A DNA stretch of 64,000 nucleotides from Microbacterium sp. lyk4-40-TSB-66 (GCF_030209475.1 NZ_JARVRW010000004.1:248001-312000), one strand, 5' to 3'. Shown: positions 16,250-25,022, counted from the first letter of the stretch. Numbers and translations: made by a program. The notes: a model not told the origin generated them from the sequence alone.

Positions 16250-17254
16250 GTGACCGACGCCGAGCCCGACCGTGAAACCACCGTGGGGGAGCTGTCCGAG
16301 GGGCAGATCCTGCGGGGAATCCTCGACCGCCTCCCGCCCTCCCGTGCATCCGTCGGCCCGGGCGACGACGCCGCCGTGCTGGCCGTGCCCGACGGGCGGG
16401 TCGTCGCCACGACCGACACGCTCGTGCACGGCCCCGACTTCCGGCTGGCGTGGTCGTCGCCGTCCGACCTCGGCTTCAAGGCGGCGGCGGTCAACCTCGC
16501 CGACGTCGCCGCGATGGGTGCCCGACCGATCGCCCTTCTCGTGGCGTTGGCCATGCCCGATTCGACACCGCTCGCGTTCGTGCGCGGTTTCGCCGACGGT
16601 CTCGCCGCCGCCTGCGCCGAGCTCGCCCCCGACTGCGCGGTGGAGGGCGGCGACCTCACGGTCTCCGACACGCTCACGATCGCCGTGACCGCCCTCGGAA
16701 GCCTCGACGGTCGCGACCCCGTGCGCCGTTCGGGTGCCCGGGTCGGCGACGGCGTCTACATCATCGGGGAGTTGGGCGAGGCGGCCCGAGGTCTTGACGT
16801 GCTGTTCCGACGGTTCGTGGACGAAGACGGTGCCCCCGTCGCCCTCACCGACGAGGCGCGCGCCGCTCTCGACCCCGCCGATGCGAAGGCGCTGTCGCGC
16901 CAGCTCGCCCCGCGCCCGCCGCTGGCGGAGGCGTTGCGGGCGGCGGCATCCGGGGCCACCGCCATGATGGACGTCTCGGACGGCCTCGCGCTCGACGCCA
17001 CGCGCCTCGCCGACGCATCGGGGGTGACCCTCGCCATCGACTCGAGCGCCCTCGGCGACGACCCCGAGCGCGCTCTGGGCGGGGGAGAGGATCACGGCTT
17101 CCTGGTGACCTTCCCCCCGGATGCCGCGACCATCGGTCGACGCATCGGCACCGTGCAACGACGTGGGGCTGCCGCGATCGAGGTCGACGGCGCGGCGTGG
17201 ACGGGCCGCTTCGGGTGGGACCCCTACCGGGACTGGGACGCCGGCCGGGGCTGA
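16250..17254 (+). CDS. thiL: Thiamine-monophosphate kinase
   Basis: A 334-residue PurM-like ATP-binding enzyme that phosphorylates thiamine monophosphate to the active diphosphate. Motifs are VGPGDDAAVLAVPDGRVVA near residue 38, TDTLVHGPDFRL, DLGFKAAAVNLADVAAMGARP near residue 77, VEGGDLTVSD near residue 128 and MMDVSDGLALDATRLA near residue 238. The GTG start is placed six bases after a TAGCGT box. It converges on rsmD with a 22-base gap. Confidence 0.95.
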   Translation: MTDAEPDRETTVGELSEGQILRGILDRLPPSRASVGPGDDAAVLAVPDGRVVATTDTLVHGPDFRLAWSSPSDLGFKAAAVNLADVAAMGARPIALLVALAMPDSTPLAFVRGFADGLAAACAELAPDCAVEGGDLTVSDTLTIAVTALGSLDGRDPVRRSGARVGDGVYIIGELGEAARGLDVLFRRFVDEDGAPVALTDEARAALDPADAKALSRQLAPRPPLAEALRAAASGATAMMDVSDGLALDATRLADASGVTLAIDSSALGDDPERALGGGEDHGFLVTFPPDAATIGRRIGTVQRRGAAAIEVDGAAWTGRFGWDPYRDWDAGRG

Positions 17255-17276
17255 GGTCGGTGCCGTCGAGCGCGGG

Positions 17277-17840
17277 TCACGGGGACGGCCGGCCCCACCA
17301 CATCGTGGTGTCGCCGTAGGCGCGGTCGCGCTCGGGCTCCAGGCCGGCTGCGGCCCAGTCGGGCGCCGCGGAGCGCTTCGCGCGCTCGACGATCACGATG
17401 GCATCCGGGCTCAGGCGGGGGGTGAGGGCGACGAGGGCCCTCGTGAGGTCGTGGTCGGCGATGTCGTAGGGCGGGTCGAGGAACACAAGGTCCCACTCGT
17501 CGGCGGATGCCGTCAGATAGGTGGTGACGTTCGCTCGGTGAACCCGCGCCGGAGCGGCCACGCCCGCGGCGCGCACACGGTCGGCGTTCTTGCGGATCAG
17601 TGCGGCGGCCGGAGCCGACAGCTCGACGAGATCGGCGGAGGCGGCCCCGCGGCTCAGGCTCTCCAACCCCAGCGCCCCGGAGCCGGCGAAGAGGTCGGCG
17701 ACGCGGGCGTCGTCGAGGACGCCGGCCGACTCGAGCGCGCCGAACAGCGACTCGCGCACGCGGTCGCTCGTCGGGCGGGTGCCCTTCGGCGGAACGTCGA
17801 GGACGGTGCCGCCCGCTCGGCCGGAGATGATGCGCGTCAC
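17277..17840 (-). CDS. rsmD: 16S rRNA (guanine(966)-N2)-methyltransferase
   Basis: A 187-residue SAM-dependent methyltransferase that modifies G966 of 16S rRNA. The N-terminal RIISGRAGG and TRPTSDRVRESLFGAL, the SAM site VADLFAGSGALGLESLSRGA near residue 45 and catalytic LVFLDPPYDIADHD near residue 118 are typical of RsmD. The GTG start is preceded by TAGGCT six bases away (17847-17852 complement), again a leaderless layout. In many actinobacteria rsmD neighbours recG and coaD, as here. Confidence 0.95.
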   Translation of the reverse strand: MTRIISGRAGGTVLDVPPKGTRPTSDRVRESLFGALESAGVLDDARVADLFAGSGALGLESLSRGAASADLVELSAPAAALIRKNADRVRAAGVAAPARVHRANVTTYLTASADEWDLVFLDPPYDIADHDLTRALVALTPRLSPDAIVIVERAKRSAAPDWAAAGLEPERDRAYGDTTMWWGRPSP

Positions 17841-17892
17841 TCGTCCAGCCTAGGGTCGCGGATGCCGCGGAGACACGCGGCGGGGCGGTGGG

Positions 17893-18028
17893 GAGGCTGA
17901 GCGTGCCGAGGCCCCCGGTCCCGCGGGTGCCGGGTCCCTTCGACAGGCGCAGCGACCTGGCGGGAGGGGCGATGGAGGAGGCTGAGCGTGTCCAAGCCTC
18001 CGGGGGCCCGCGGGTGCCCGGTCCTGGC
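17893..18028. repeat. Two diverged direct repeats of a GGCTGAGCGTG element
   Basis: GAGGCTGAGCGTG followed by a CCGGTCCCGCGGGTGCCGGGTCC-like stretch begins at 17893 and again, diverged, at 17978, 85 bases later. Between them CCCTTCGACAGGCGCAG (17936-17952) matches a segment in the leuC tail. These look like remnants of a dispersed intergenic repeat between rsmD and recG. Confidence 0.6.
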
Positions 18029-18102
18029 GTCGAGCGCGAGGTCCTCTGTCGAGCCGAGCGTGCGGCAGGACGATGTCGGGCCCCCTGCCTAGACTCGTCA
18101 GC

Positions 18103-20289
18103 ATGCCCGGTCTCTCGCTCGCCTCCCGGCTCGACGGCGCCGTGGGCGGCAAGACGGCGTCGGCGTTCGAGCGTGCGTTCGGCATGAAGACCGTGGGCGA
18201 ACTGCTCGAGCACTACCCGCGCCGCTACGCCCGACGCGGCGAACTCACCCCGATCGCCTCGCTGCCATTGGGCGAACCCGTCACGATCGTGGCCGAGGTG
18301 GTCAGCGCCTCGGAGCGCCGCATGCAGAACCGCCGCGGCTCCCTGCTGGAGGTCGTGATCAGCGACGGCGACGGGCGCATGTCGCTGACGTTCTTCAACC
18401 AGCCGTGGCGACTCAAAGACCTCACTCCCGGGCGGCGCGGCATCTTCTCGGGCAAGGTCGGCGAGTACCGGCGGCAGACGCAGCTGACGAATCCCGATTA
18501 CGAGCTGTTCGACGACATCGCCGAAGCCCGCGCCGAGGCCGAGGTCACGGCGAAGAGACCCATCCCGATCTATCCCGCCACCAGCTCCGTTCCCAGCACG
18601 CTCGTGCAGAAGACGATCGCCGTCGTCCTCGACGCGCTCGGCGACGTCGACGACCCGCTCCCCGCCGACCTCCGTACCCGGCGGGGACTCCTCCCCGCGC
18701 GCGAGGCGCTCGAGCGGATCCACCGCCCCGAGAACGACGACGACATCCCCCCGGCCGTCGCGACGCTGCGCATGCACGAGGCCTTCGTGCTGCAGACGGC
18801 GCTGCTGCAGCAGCGCCAGTTCGTCCGAGCACTGTCGGCGACGAAACGCCCTGCGGCGGCGGGCGGCCTTCTCGAGCGGTTCGACGCGATCCTCCCGTTC
18901 GAACTCACCCCCGACCAGCGCGACGTCGGAGCGCAACTGGCAGCCGACCTCACGGGCGACTGGCCGATGAACCGGCTCGTGCAGGGCGAGGTGGGCTCCG
19001 GTAAGACCCTCGTGGCGCTGCGGGCGATGATGCAGGTGGCCGAGTCGGGCGGGCAGTCCGCCCTCATCGCCCCTACCGAGGTGCTCGCCGGCCAGCACCT
19101 GCGCTCGATCGCGCGCATGCTCGGGCCCGAGCTCGCACCCGAGCTCATGCCCACGCTGCTGACGGGGCAGATGCCCGCGGCCGAGCGTCGCCGCGCGGCG
19201 CTGCGCGTGGCATCGGGTCAGGCGCGGATCGTCGTCGGCACGCACGCACTGCTGAGCGCCACCACGACCTTCGCCGACCTGGGGTTCGTGGTCGTCGACG
19301 AACAGCACCGCTTCGGCGTCGACCAGCGCGAAGCGCTGCGCTCGAAGGGCGAATCCCCGCACACCCTCGTCCTGACGGCGACGCCCATTCCGCGCACCGT
19401 CGCCATGACGGTGTTCGGCGACCTCGACGTCTCGACGATCCGCACCATGCCGGCCGGGCGCGCCGGCATCCAGTCGTTCGTCGCCCCACTGGCCGAGAAG
19501 CCGAGCTGGTTCGCACGTGTGTGGGACCGCGTGGCGGAAGAGGTGGCGCAGGGCCGCCAGGCGTTCGTCGTGTGCGCGGCGATCGACGCCGAACAGCTCG
19601 CCGCCGACGACAAGACCGACGAACCCGCCGACGCGCCGGACGGGGCTGCTCCCGCCGCGGGAGAGAGCAACCGGACGCGGTGGGGCGTCGTGCAGGTCGA
19701 GGCGCTGATCTCCCGGCTGCCGGGCTTCGCCGACGTCCGCGTGCAGATCCTGCACGGCAAGATGCCGTCCGACGAGAAGGATGCCGTCATGCAGGCCTTC
19801 GCCCGCGGCGACATCGACGTGCTCGTGGCGACGACGGTGATCGAGGTCGGCGTCGACGTGCCCAACGCCTCGACCATGGTCATCCTCGAGGCCGACCGGT
19901 TCGGCGTCTCCCAGTTGCACCAGCTGCGCGGTCGCGTCGGTCGTGGCGGTGTCCCGGGCCTCTGCCTGCTCGTGACCGAGGCCGCCCCCGGCACGTCGTC
20001 TCGGGCGCGCGTCGAAGCCGTGGCATCCACCCTCGACGGCTTCGCCCTCGCCGAGGTCGACCTCGAACTCCGCGGCGAGGGAGACGTGCTCGGCGGGGCT
20101 CAATCGGGCGCGCGATCGTCGCTGCGTCTGCTGCGGGTGGTGACCGACGCCGACCTCATCACCGAGGCCCGCGCCGAGGGGGAGCGGCTGCTCGCCGACG
20201 ACCCGGCGCTCGTCCGGCATCCCGGGCTCGCCGCCGCCCTGGAGCGTCGCGTGGGGGTGGAGGAGCGCGCCGCGCTGGCGAAGTCCTGA
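18103..20289 (+). CDS. recG: ATP-dependent DNA helicase RecG
   Basis: A 728-residue branch-migration helicase that remodels stalled replication forks. The N-terminal wedge/OB region spans about 1-250 (VTIVAEVVSASERRMQNRRG). The helicase has Walker A GEVGSGKTLVALRA near residue 300, the DEQH box VVVDEQHRFGVDQREAL near residue 395, LTATPIPRT, and motif VI QLHQLRGRVGRGG near residue 605. I prefer MPGLSLASRL at 18103 over an in-frame ATG 30 bases earlier because TAGACT (18090-18095) lies seven bases before it. A 15- to 20-residue Ala/Pro insertion lies near residue 505. Confidence 0.96.
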   Translation: MPGLSLASRLDGAVGGKTASAFERAFGMKTVGELLEHYPRRYARRGELTPIASLPLGEPVTIVAEVVSASERRMQNRRGSLLEVVISDGDGRMSLTFFNQPWRLKDLTPGRRGIFSGKVGEYRRQTQLTNPDYELFDDIAEARAEAEVTAKRPIPIYPATSSVPSTLVQKTIAVVLDALGDVDDPLPADLRTRRGLLPAREALERIHRPENDDDIPPAVATLRMHEAFVLQTALLQQRQFVRALSATKRPAAAGGLLERFDAILPFELTPDQRDVGAQLAADLTGDWPMNRLVQGEVGSGKTLVALRAMMQVAESGGQSALIAPTEVLAGQHLRSIARMLGPELAPELMPTLLTGQMPAAERRRAALRVASGQARIVVGTHALLSATTTFADLGFVVVDEQHRFGVDQREALRSKGESPHTLVLTATPIPRTVAMTVFGDLDVSTIRTMPAGRAGIQSFVAPLAEKPSWFARVWDRVAEEVAQGRQAFVVCAAIDAEQLAADDKTDEPADAPDGAAPAAGESNRTRWGVVQVEALISRLPGFADVRVQILHGKMPSDEKDAVMQAFARGDIDVLVATTVIEVGVDVPNASTMVILEADRFGVSQLHQLRGRVGRGGVPGLCLLVTEAAPGTSSRARVEAVASTLDGFALAEVDLELRGEGDVLGGAQSGARSSLRLLRVVTDADLITEARAEGERLLADDPALVRHPGLAAALERRVGVEERAALAKS

Positions 20290-20329
20290 ACGCCGGGCTC
20301 TCCGCGGGTCGCGTCGATAGGCTGACGGC

Positions 20330-20827
20330 ATGGATCCCCGGATCGCCGTCGTCCCCGGCTCGTTCGACCCGCCCACGCTCGGTCATCTCGACGTCATCCG
20401 TCGTGCCGCCGGCCTGTTCGACCAGCTTCACGTGCTGGTCGTGCACAACCCCGGCAAAGAGGCGATGCTGCCCCTCGCCGAGCGCCAGCGTCTGCTCGAG
20501 CAGTCGATCTCGGAGGCGGGGGTCGAGGGCGATGTGATCATCGCGGCCTGGAGCATGGGCCTCCTCGTCGATTACGCCACCGATGTGGGAGCGAAGGTGC
20601 TGGTCAAGGGCATCCGTTCGCAGGTCGACGTGGCGTACGAGACCCCGATGGCGATCGTCAACCGCGACCTCGCGCACGTCGAGACGGTGTTCCTGCTGCC
20701 CGACCCCTCGCACGCGCTCGTGTCGAGCTCCCTCGTCCGCCAGGTGGCCGGCCTCGGCGGAGACGTGTCGCCGTACGTCCCGCCCGCCGTCGCGCGCTAC
20801 CTCGACACCGGCGCCCGCGGCATCTAA
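20330..20827 (+). CDS. coaD: Phosphopantetheine adenylyltransferase
   Basis: A 165-residue nucleotidyltransferase that makes dephospho-coenzyme A. Motifs are [20 protein letters not shown] at the N terminus (the T/HxGH site), [20 protein letters not shown] near residue 88 and the C-terminal [21 protein letters not shown] (20318-20323) lies six bases before the ATG, so the message is probably leaderless. The gene is 40 bases after recG and may also be read from it. Confidence 0.97.
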   Translation: MDPRIAVVPGSFDPPTLGHLDVIRRAAGLFDQLHVLVVHNPGKEAMLPLAERQRLLEQSISEAGVEGDVIIAAWSMGLLVDYATDVGAKVLVKGIRSQVDVAYETPMAIVNRDLAHVETVFLLPDPSHALVSSSLVRQVAGLGGDVSPYVPPAVARYLDTGARGI

Positions 20828-21136
20828 GTGCCTGCGCGCCTCGTGGGGTGCGAGGTGGTCCGCGGCGTGCTGCGTGGCGGCACGCGCGGCACTGCGCCGC
20901 GGCTCCGTCCTCACGCATAAACACGATCCGTGCGCATAAACGCGTGCTCGTCGTGTTTATGCGCACGGATAGCGTTTATGCGTGACCGCGCACGCGACGT
21001 CGGGCCGCGGCCCGGCTCCGTCTGACGTCACGCCGCCCCGCTGGGCACTTCAGGTGCCAGCGCCGACAGCCCGCGCCGCACCGTCGCGGGCCCCGCCCGG
21101 CCCCCGCTCAGGGGGGCGCGGGTAGCATGGACGACC
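20828..21136. other. Gene-free stretch between coaD and yceD with a large palindrome
   Basis: Apart from the palindrome at 20912-20984 and the yceD -10 box at 21123, I see only GC-rich sequence with no supported ORF. A short imperfect hairpin (CTGGGCAC-TTCAG-GTGCCAG) is near 21041-21060. Confidence 0.6.
20912..20984. repeat. 73-bp imperfect palindrome with four GCATAAAC boxes
   Basis: The 32-base arm 20912-20943 pairs with 20953-20984 at 29 of 32 positions around a 9-base loop. Each arm holds two copies of GCATAAAC (GTTTATGC in the other arm) separated by a conserved ATCCGTGCG segment. The element is far richer in A and T than its surroundings. It lies 85 bases after coaD and 153 before yceD. 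It could be a multi-dimer operator, a mobile repeat or a terminator-like structure. Confidence 0.8.
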
Positions 21137-21697
21137 GTGAGAACCCGTCGACCCGGCCCCTTCCAACTCCCCGTCCGCGACATCGAGCACCATCCCGGTG
21201 AGATGCGCGAGCACAGCCTCGACCTCCCCACTCCCGAGAAATGGGGCGAGGGCCTGCTCTCGATCCCCGAGGGCGAGATCCTCGCACTCGAGGTGCGTCT
21301 GGAGTCGGTGCACGAGGGCATTCTCGTCTCGGGCACCGTCGACACCACCGCCACGGGCGTGTGCGGACGCTGCCTCATCGACATCGAGGAGCCTGTCGAA
21401 GTCGAGTTCCAGGAACTTTTCGCGTATCCTGGGGACGAAGCGAGTGACTTCGACGTTCAAGACGACCACGTGGATCTTGAAAATCTGGTCCGGGATGCCA
21501 TTGTCCTGTCGCTTCCGTTCCAGCCGGTGTGTCAGCCGGACTGCCCCGGGCTCGACCCGATCACGGGCGAGAGGCTGACGCAAAGCACCGGCGACACGGA
21601 GCAGACGCCCGTCGATTCTCGATGGGCCGCGCTCCAGCAGTACACCCCAGACGACGGCGATGCGCTCCGCGCCGCCCCCAAGACAGAGAAGAGCTAG
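21137..21697 (+). CDS. yceD: YceD/DUF177 family protein (23S rRNA accumulation)
   Basis: A 186-residue DUF177 protein; the family is needed for normal 23S rRNA levels in several organisms and is nearly always encoded next to rpmF, as here. Two cysteine pairs, VCGRCLIDIEEPVEVEF near residue 75 and PVCQPDCPGLDP near residue 135, are conserved and may bind metal. The GTG start follows TAGCAT (21123-21128) by eight bases. rpmF begins 2 bases after the stop. Confidence 0.9.
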   Translation: MRTRRPGPFQLPVRDIEHHPGEMREHSLDLPTPEKWGEGLLSIPEGEILALEVRLESVHEGILVSGTVDTTATGVCGRCLIDIEEPVEVEFQELFAYPGDEASDFDVQDDHVDLENLVRDAIVLSLPFQPVCQPDCPGLDPITGERLTQSTGDTEQTPVDSRWAALQQYTPDDGDALRAAPKTEKS

Positions 21698-21699
21698 TC

Positions 21700-21909
21700 A
21701 TGGCAGGTAACCCCCCGAAGCGGAAGGTCTCCCGCTCGAACACCCGCTCGCGTCGCGCGCAGTGGAAGGCCGAGGCCCCCACGCTGGTCAAGACCATCGA
21801 GAACGGCAAGGTCGTCTACAGCCGTCCGCACCAGGCGAAGGTCGTCACCGACTCGCAGGGCACCGAGCTCTTCCTCGAGTACAAGGGCCGCAAGGTCGCC
21901 GACGTCTGA
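21700..21909 (+). CDS. rpmF: 50S ribosomal protein bL32
   Basis: A 69-residue bL32 with the typical start AGNPPKRKVSRSNTRSRRAQ and a basic N-terminal half. It lacks the four zinc-binding cysteines found in some bL32 forms, so it is the zinc-independent type. It is tightly linked to yceD and followed by rnc after 10 bases. AGAGAAGAG precedes the ATG. Confidence 0.96.
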   Translation: MAGNPPKRKVSRSNTRSRRAQWKAEAPTLVKTIENGKVVYSRPHQAKVVTDSQGTELFLEYKGRKVADV

Positions 21910-21919
21910 TCGGCGATTC

Positions 21920-22612
21920 GTGACGCGTAACAACGTCGAGCGCGCTGCGCTCACCGAGAAGCTCGGGGTCGACATAGACCCCGAGCTTCTTTCTCTTGCC
22001 CTCACCCACCGCTCGTACGCGTACGAGAACGGCGGCATCCCGCACAACGAGCGCCTGGAGTTCCTCGGCGACTCGGTGCTCGGCCAGGCCGTCACGGTGC
22101 GCCTGTTCACACGGCATCCGGAGCTCGAAGAGGGCGGCCTCGCCAAGCGCCGCGCCAGCGTCGTATCGACCGTCGCCCTCGCCGAGGTGGCCCGCAGGAT
22201 CGGTCTGGGGGCTCACGTGCGCCTCGGTCGCGGCGAGATCCTCACCGGCGGGCGCGACAAGGACTCGATCCTCGCCGACACGATGGAGGCCCTGATCGGG
22301 GCGGCCTTCCTTTCGGCGGGACCCGAGGCTTCGACGGCCATGGTGCTGCGGTTGGTCGAACCGCTCCTGGCCGACCCCGAACGCTACGGCGCCGCGATGG
22401 ACCCGAAGACGAGCCTGCAGGAGATCGCGGCGCGCCAGGGTCTGCTCGCGCCGGTCTACACCGTGCAGGCGACCGGTCCCGATCACGACCGTCGGTTCAC
22501 CGCCACGGTGACCGTCGGCGACCTCGCCACCACGGGCAACGGGTCGAGCAAGAAGCAGGCCGAGATGGCCGCGGCCCTCACCGCGTGGCGCGAGCTCGAC
22601 ACCCGTGCCTGA
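21920..22612 (+). CDS. rnc: Ribonuclease III
   Basis: A 230-residue double-strand-specific endoribonuclease that processes rRNA precursors and structured mRNAs. The catalytic signature NERLEFLGDSVLGQAV is near residue 43, with the second acidic site DTMEALIGAAFLSAG near residue 117. The double-stranded RNA-binding domain occupies about 158-228 (DPKTSLQEIAARQGLLAPVY; GNGSSKKQAEMAAALTAW). The GTG start is 10 bases after rpmF, and the end overlaps mutM by 8 bases. Confidence 0.97.
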   Translation: MTRNNVERAALTEKLGVDIDPELLSLALTHRSYAYENGGIPHNERLEFLGDSVLGQAVTVRLFTRHPELEEGGLAKRRASVVSTVALAEVARRIGLGAHVRLGRGEILTGGRDKDSILADTMEALIGAAFLSAGPEASTAMVLRLVEPLLADPERYGAAMDPKTSLQEIAARQGLLAPVYTVQATGPDHDRRFTATVTVGDLATTGNGSSKKQAEMAAALTAWRELDTRA

Positions 22613-23495
22613 GCTCCCCGAGGTCGAGGTCGTGCGCGCCGGCCTCGAGCCGGCCGTCGCCGGTGCGCTGATCACATCCGTCGACGTGCGCGACGAGCGC
22701 GCGTTGACGCGGCATACCGGAGGTGCGGCCCACTTCGAGACCGAACTGACGGGCCGGCGCATCACCGCCGCCGTGCGCCGGGGGAAGTTCCTGTGGATGC
22801 CGGTGGCCGGCGACGAAGCGATCGTCACGCACCTCGGGATGAGTGGGCAGATGCTCCTGCGCGTGCCCGGCGCTCCGGAGGAACGTCACGAGCGCATCCG
22901 CATCGAGATCGAGCATCCCGTTCACGGGCCGGTGTCGGTCGTCTTCGCCGACCAGCGCACGTTCGGCTCGCTCGCGCTCGACGAGCTCGTCGACACCCCC
23001 GACGGCGCCGCGGGCGGACGGGGATCGGACCTCTCGCGCGTGCCCACGCAGGTGGCGCACATCGGCCGCGATCCTCTCGATCCCGCCTTCGACGCGGCGC
23101 GGTTCCGCGCGAGGCTGGGCCGCACGGCGTCGGGGATCAAGCGCGTGCTCCTCGATCAGACGGTCGCCAGCGGCATCGGCAACATCTACGCCGACGAGTC
23201 GCTGTGGGCGTCGCGGATCCACCCCGAGACTGCCGGCTCCGATCTGCCGACCCGTTCGGTGAACCGCCTGCTCGGCGAGGTGCGTGCGGTGCTCGAGAAG
23301 GCGCTGGCCGAGGGCGGGACGAGCTTCGACGCGCAGTACGTGAACGTCAACGGCCAGGCGGGCTACTTCGCACACTCGCTCAACGCCTATGGCCGCACCG
23401 GTCAGCCATGCCCCCGGTGCGACCGCCCCATCGTGCGCGTGTCGTTCATGAACCGCTCGAGCCATTACTGCCCGCACTGCCAGAAGCGGCGCTGA
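22605..23495 (+). CDS. mutM: Formamidopyrimidine-DNA glycosylase
   Basis: A 296-residue bifunctional glycosylase/AP lyase that removes 8-oxoguanine and ring-opened purines. The N-terminal catalytic proline and glutamate are PELPEVEVVRAGL. The helix-two-turn-helix is near residue 175 (LDQTVASGIGNIYADESLW) and the zinc finger is CPRCDRPIV-HYCPHCQKR at the C terminus. GTG start, overlapping rnc, giving a yceD-rpmF-rnc-mutM operon. smc follows 2 kb later beyond an inserted minus-strand cluster. Confidence 0.97.
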   Translation: MPELPEVEVVRAGLEPAVAGALITSVDVRDERALTRHTGGAAHFETELTGRRITAAVRRGKFLWMPVAGDEAIVTHLGMSGQMLLRVPGAPEERHERIRIEIEHPVHGPVSVVFADQRTFGSLALDELVDTPDGAAGGRGSDLSRVPTQVAHIGRDPLDPAFDAARFRARLGRTASGIKRVLLDQTVASGIGNIYADESLWASRIHPETAGSDLPTRSVNRLLGEVRAVLEKALAEGGTSFDAQYVNVNGQAGYFAHSLNAYGRTGQPCPRCDRPIVRVSFMNRSSHYCPHCQKRR

Positions 23496-23589
23496 TCCTC
23501 GGCCGCGCCCGGACCGACCGCACGAGGCGCCGAAAAGCGTGGCCACAGCGCTCCCGGGCGACGGTTCCCGGCGACTCGCGCCGTCGGTG

Positions 23590-24672
23590 TCAGGCGAGCA
23601 CCTTCTGCCACACGCCTTCGTAGGAGATCGGGGCGAAGCCGATCCGCTCGTTGATCGAGAGCATCGGGCGGTTCTCCTCCGCGTTGTAGGTGATCACGCG
23701 GGGTGAGTCGGGGGCCACGTCCCGCCACGCGAGGAGGCCGGCGCACTTGACCAGCAGGCCCAGCCGATGCCCGCGATGGGAGGCGACGACGAGGGTGTCC
23801 TCCTGTCCCGTCACCGCCGTGCGGTCCTTGCCGATGACGAGCTCGTTGAAGGCGGCGAGCTCGCCCGAGTCCACGTGCTGCGCCGCGGTCACCAGCATGT
23901 GGCGACCCGCGTCGAGGTACGTGGCCTCGTGTCGGCGGAGCCGCGCGGCATCCCACACCTCTTCGTCGACGTCGAGATCGGCGGACGGCGCGTCGGTCGC
24001 CATGCGGGACTTCATCCAGGCGAAGGAGTCGACGAACTCGTCGGGCGTGGGCAGCGTCCACTGCACCACGCGATAGCCCGCCGAGGCGGCCTCGGCCTCG
24101 GCGAGGAGGGCACCGAGGTGAGGGCGGGCATCGGCGAGATCGAGCGTGCTCACGCGCACGATCTGCTCGAGCGTGCACCCGGATGCCAGGAGGAACCGCG
24201 CGGCGTGGTCCTTCGGCACCGCGCCGAAACCCGTGGGCGCCGCCAGCTGCGGTCCCTCGGCGGCGGGGTGCGCGGCCCACGACTGCAGGACCGTGCGTCC
24301 GTGGGCGCGGGCGAGGGTCTCGATCATGGCGAAGGCGGCGCGACCGATGCCGTGTCCCCACGCGGACCGGCGCAGTTCGATGAGGAACGAGCCCGTGCGG
24401 GCGCCCTCCTCCTGGGGGAGGTCGAGGCCCGCGCGACCGACGACCTCGCCGTGGAACACGGCGATCCACGAGAACCGCTTCACCTCCGGCCGGGGCTGGA
24501 ACAGGGGGAGCAGTTCGTCGGCGGGCATCGACTCGTCGTCGTGGCCGGAGCCCTCCTTGTAGACGAGGTTGCGCAGGCGCACCATCTCGCGGAAGTCGGC
24601 GGCATCGTCGTCGTCGATGGATGCCGGGATGTGCAGGGGCCGCAGCTCGAGGCCGACGGGAAGGGAGGTCAT
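23590..24672 (-). CDS. Tandem GNAT family N-acetyltransferase
   Basis: A 360-residue protein with two GNAT-like halves. In the first, RLRNLVYKEG and FSWIAVFHGEVVGRAGLDLP lead to ELRRSAWGHGIGRAAFAMIE near residue 110, the acetyl-CoA site. In the second, VTGQEDTLVVASHRGHRLGL near residue 300 has the cleaner RGHRLG pyrophosphate loop, followed by ITYNAEENRPMLSINERIGF, the Asn of which is typical of the family. Acceptor unknown; mycothiol synthase MshD is also a tandem GNAT but shorter. The ATG has only a weak ribosome site. It is downstream of a 12-bp hairpin and two small genes in the same direction. Confidence 0.85.
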   Translation of the reverse strand: MTSLPVGLELRPLHIPASIDDDDAADFREMVRLRNLVYKEGSGHDDESMPADELLPLFQPRPEVKRFSWIAVFHGEVVGRAGLDLPQEEGARTGSFLIELRRSAWGHGIGRAAFAMIETLARAHGRTVLQSWAAHPAAEGPQLAAPTGFGAVPKDHAARFLLASGCTLEQIVRVSTLDLADARPHLGALLAEAEAASAGYRVVQWTLPTPDEFVDSFAWMKSRMATDAPSADLDVDEEVWDAARLRRHEATYLDAGRHMLVTAAQHVDSGELAAFNELVIGKDRTAVTGQEDTLVVASHRGHRLGLLVKCAGLLAWRDVAPDSPRVITYNAEENRPMLSINERIGFAPISYEGVWQKVLA

Positions 24673-24706
24673 GAGAGTGCTTTCGGTTCGGAGGAGATGT
24701 CGCGGG

Positions 24707-24736
24707 GTGGGGCCGGCCGGACGAGGCCGGCCCCAC
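24707..24736 (-). terminator. GC-rich hairpin between the 93-aa gene and the GNAT gene
   Basis: GTGGGGCCGGCC (24707-24718) pairs perfectly with GGCCGGCCCCAC (24725-24736) around six bases. There is no T-run, so it may attenuate rather than fully stop transcription from the small genes upstream. Confidence 0.5.
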
Positions 24737-24740
24737 GGGA

Positions 24741-25022
24741 TCACAGCGGCGGCCGCGTGAGTGCGGCCGTGCGGTGCCAGGCGCGTTCGCGCGCAGTGCG
24801 CTCGGCGTCGGCGGCGCGACGACGGTGCGCGCGGTCGGCCCGATGTTCGAGCGAACGGCCGCGGGAGGCGTGACGCGTCAGCAGCCACAGACCGAGGCGC
24901 AACGACAGCCGGTCGAGCAGACCCAACGGCCGGTCGGTGGCGGTGTCGATCGTGATGGTGGACGAGGTGGAGGAGAGCGCGGCCGAGGCATGCTGCGGCG
25001 CGCGCGCGAACAGGGCGTTCAT
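24741..25022 (-). CDS. Small hypothetical protein, amphipathic and Arg-rich
   Basis: A 93-residue protein I do not recognise by function. The first half is Ser/Thr/Ala-rich (FARAPQHASAALSSTSSTIT), the middle has a hydrophobic helix (PLGLLDRLSLRLGLWLLTRH near 33-52), and the last 40 residues are a basic, Arg/Ala/Glu-rich helix (RRRAADAERTARERAWHR). It could be a small peripheral membrane protein. GGAG lies seven bases before the ATG. It follows the 37-aa ORF by 130 bases in the same direction and precedes the GNAT gene. Confidence 0.65.
   Translation of the reverse strand: MNALFARAPQHASAALSSTSSTITIDTATDRPLGLLDRLSLRLGLWLLTRHASRGRSLEHRADRAHRRRAADAERTARERAWHRTAALTRPPL

Noticed and set aside
18073..18102. 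Earlier ATG for recG at 18073
   Set aside because: A TAGACT box seven bases before the ATG at 18103 and the family N terminus favour the later start; the earlier codon lies upstream of that box.
17224..20376. A 1050-codon open frame on the minus strand opposite recG and coaD
   Set aside because: Its product is His/Arg/Asp/Gly low-complexity and mirrors the codon pattern of recG; rsmD, recG and coaD explain the region fully. Similar long antisense frames opposite leuC, murA, smc and glgB were rejected for the same reason.
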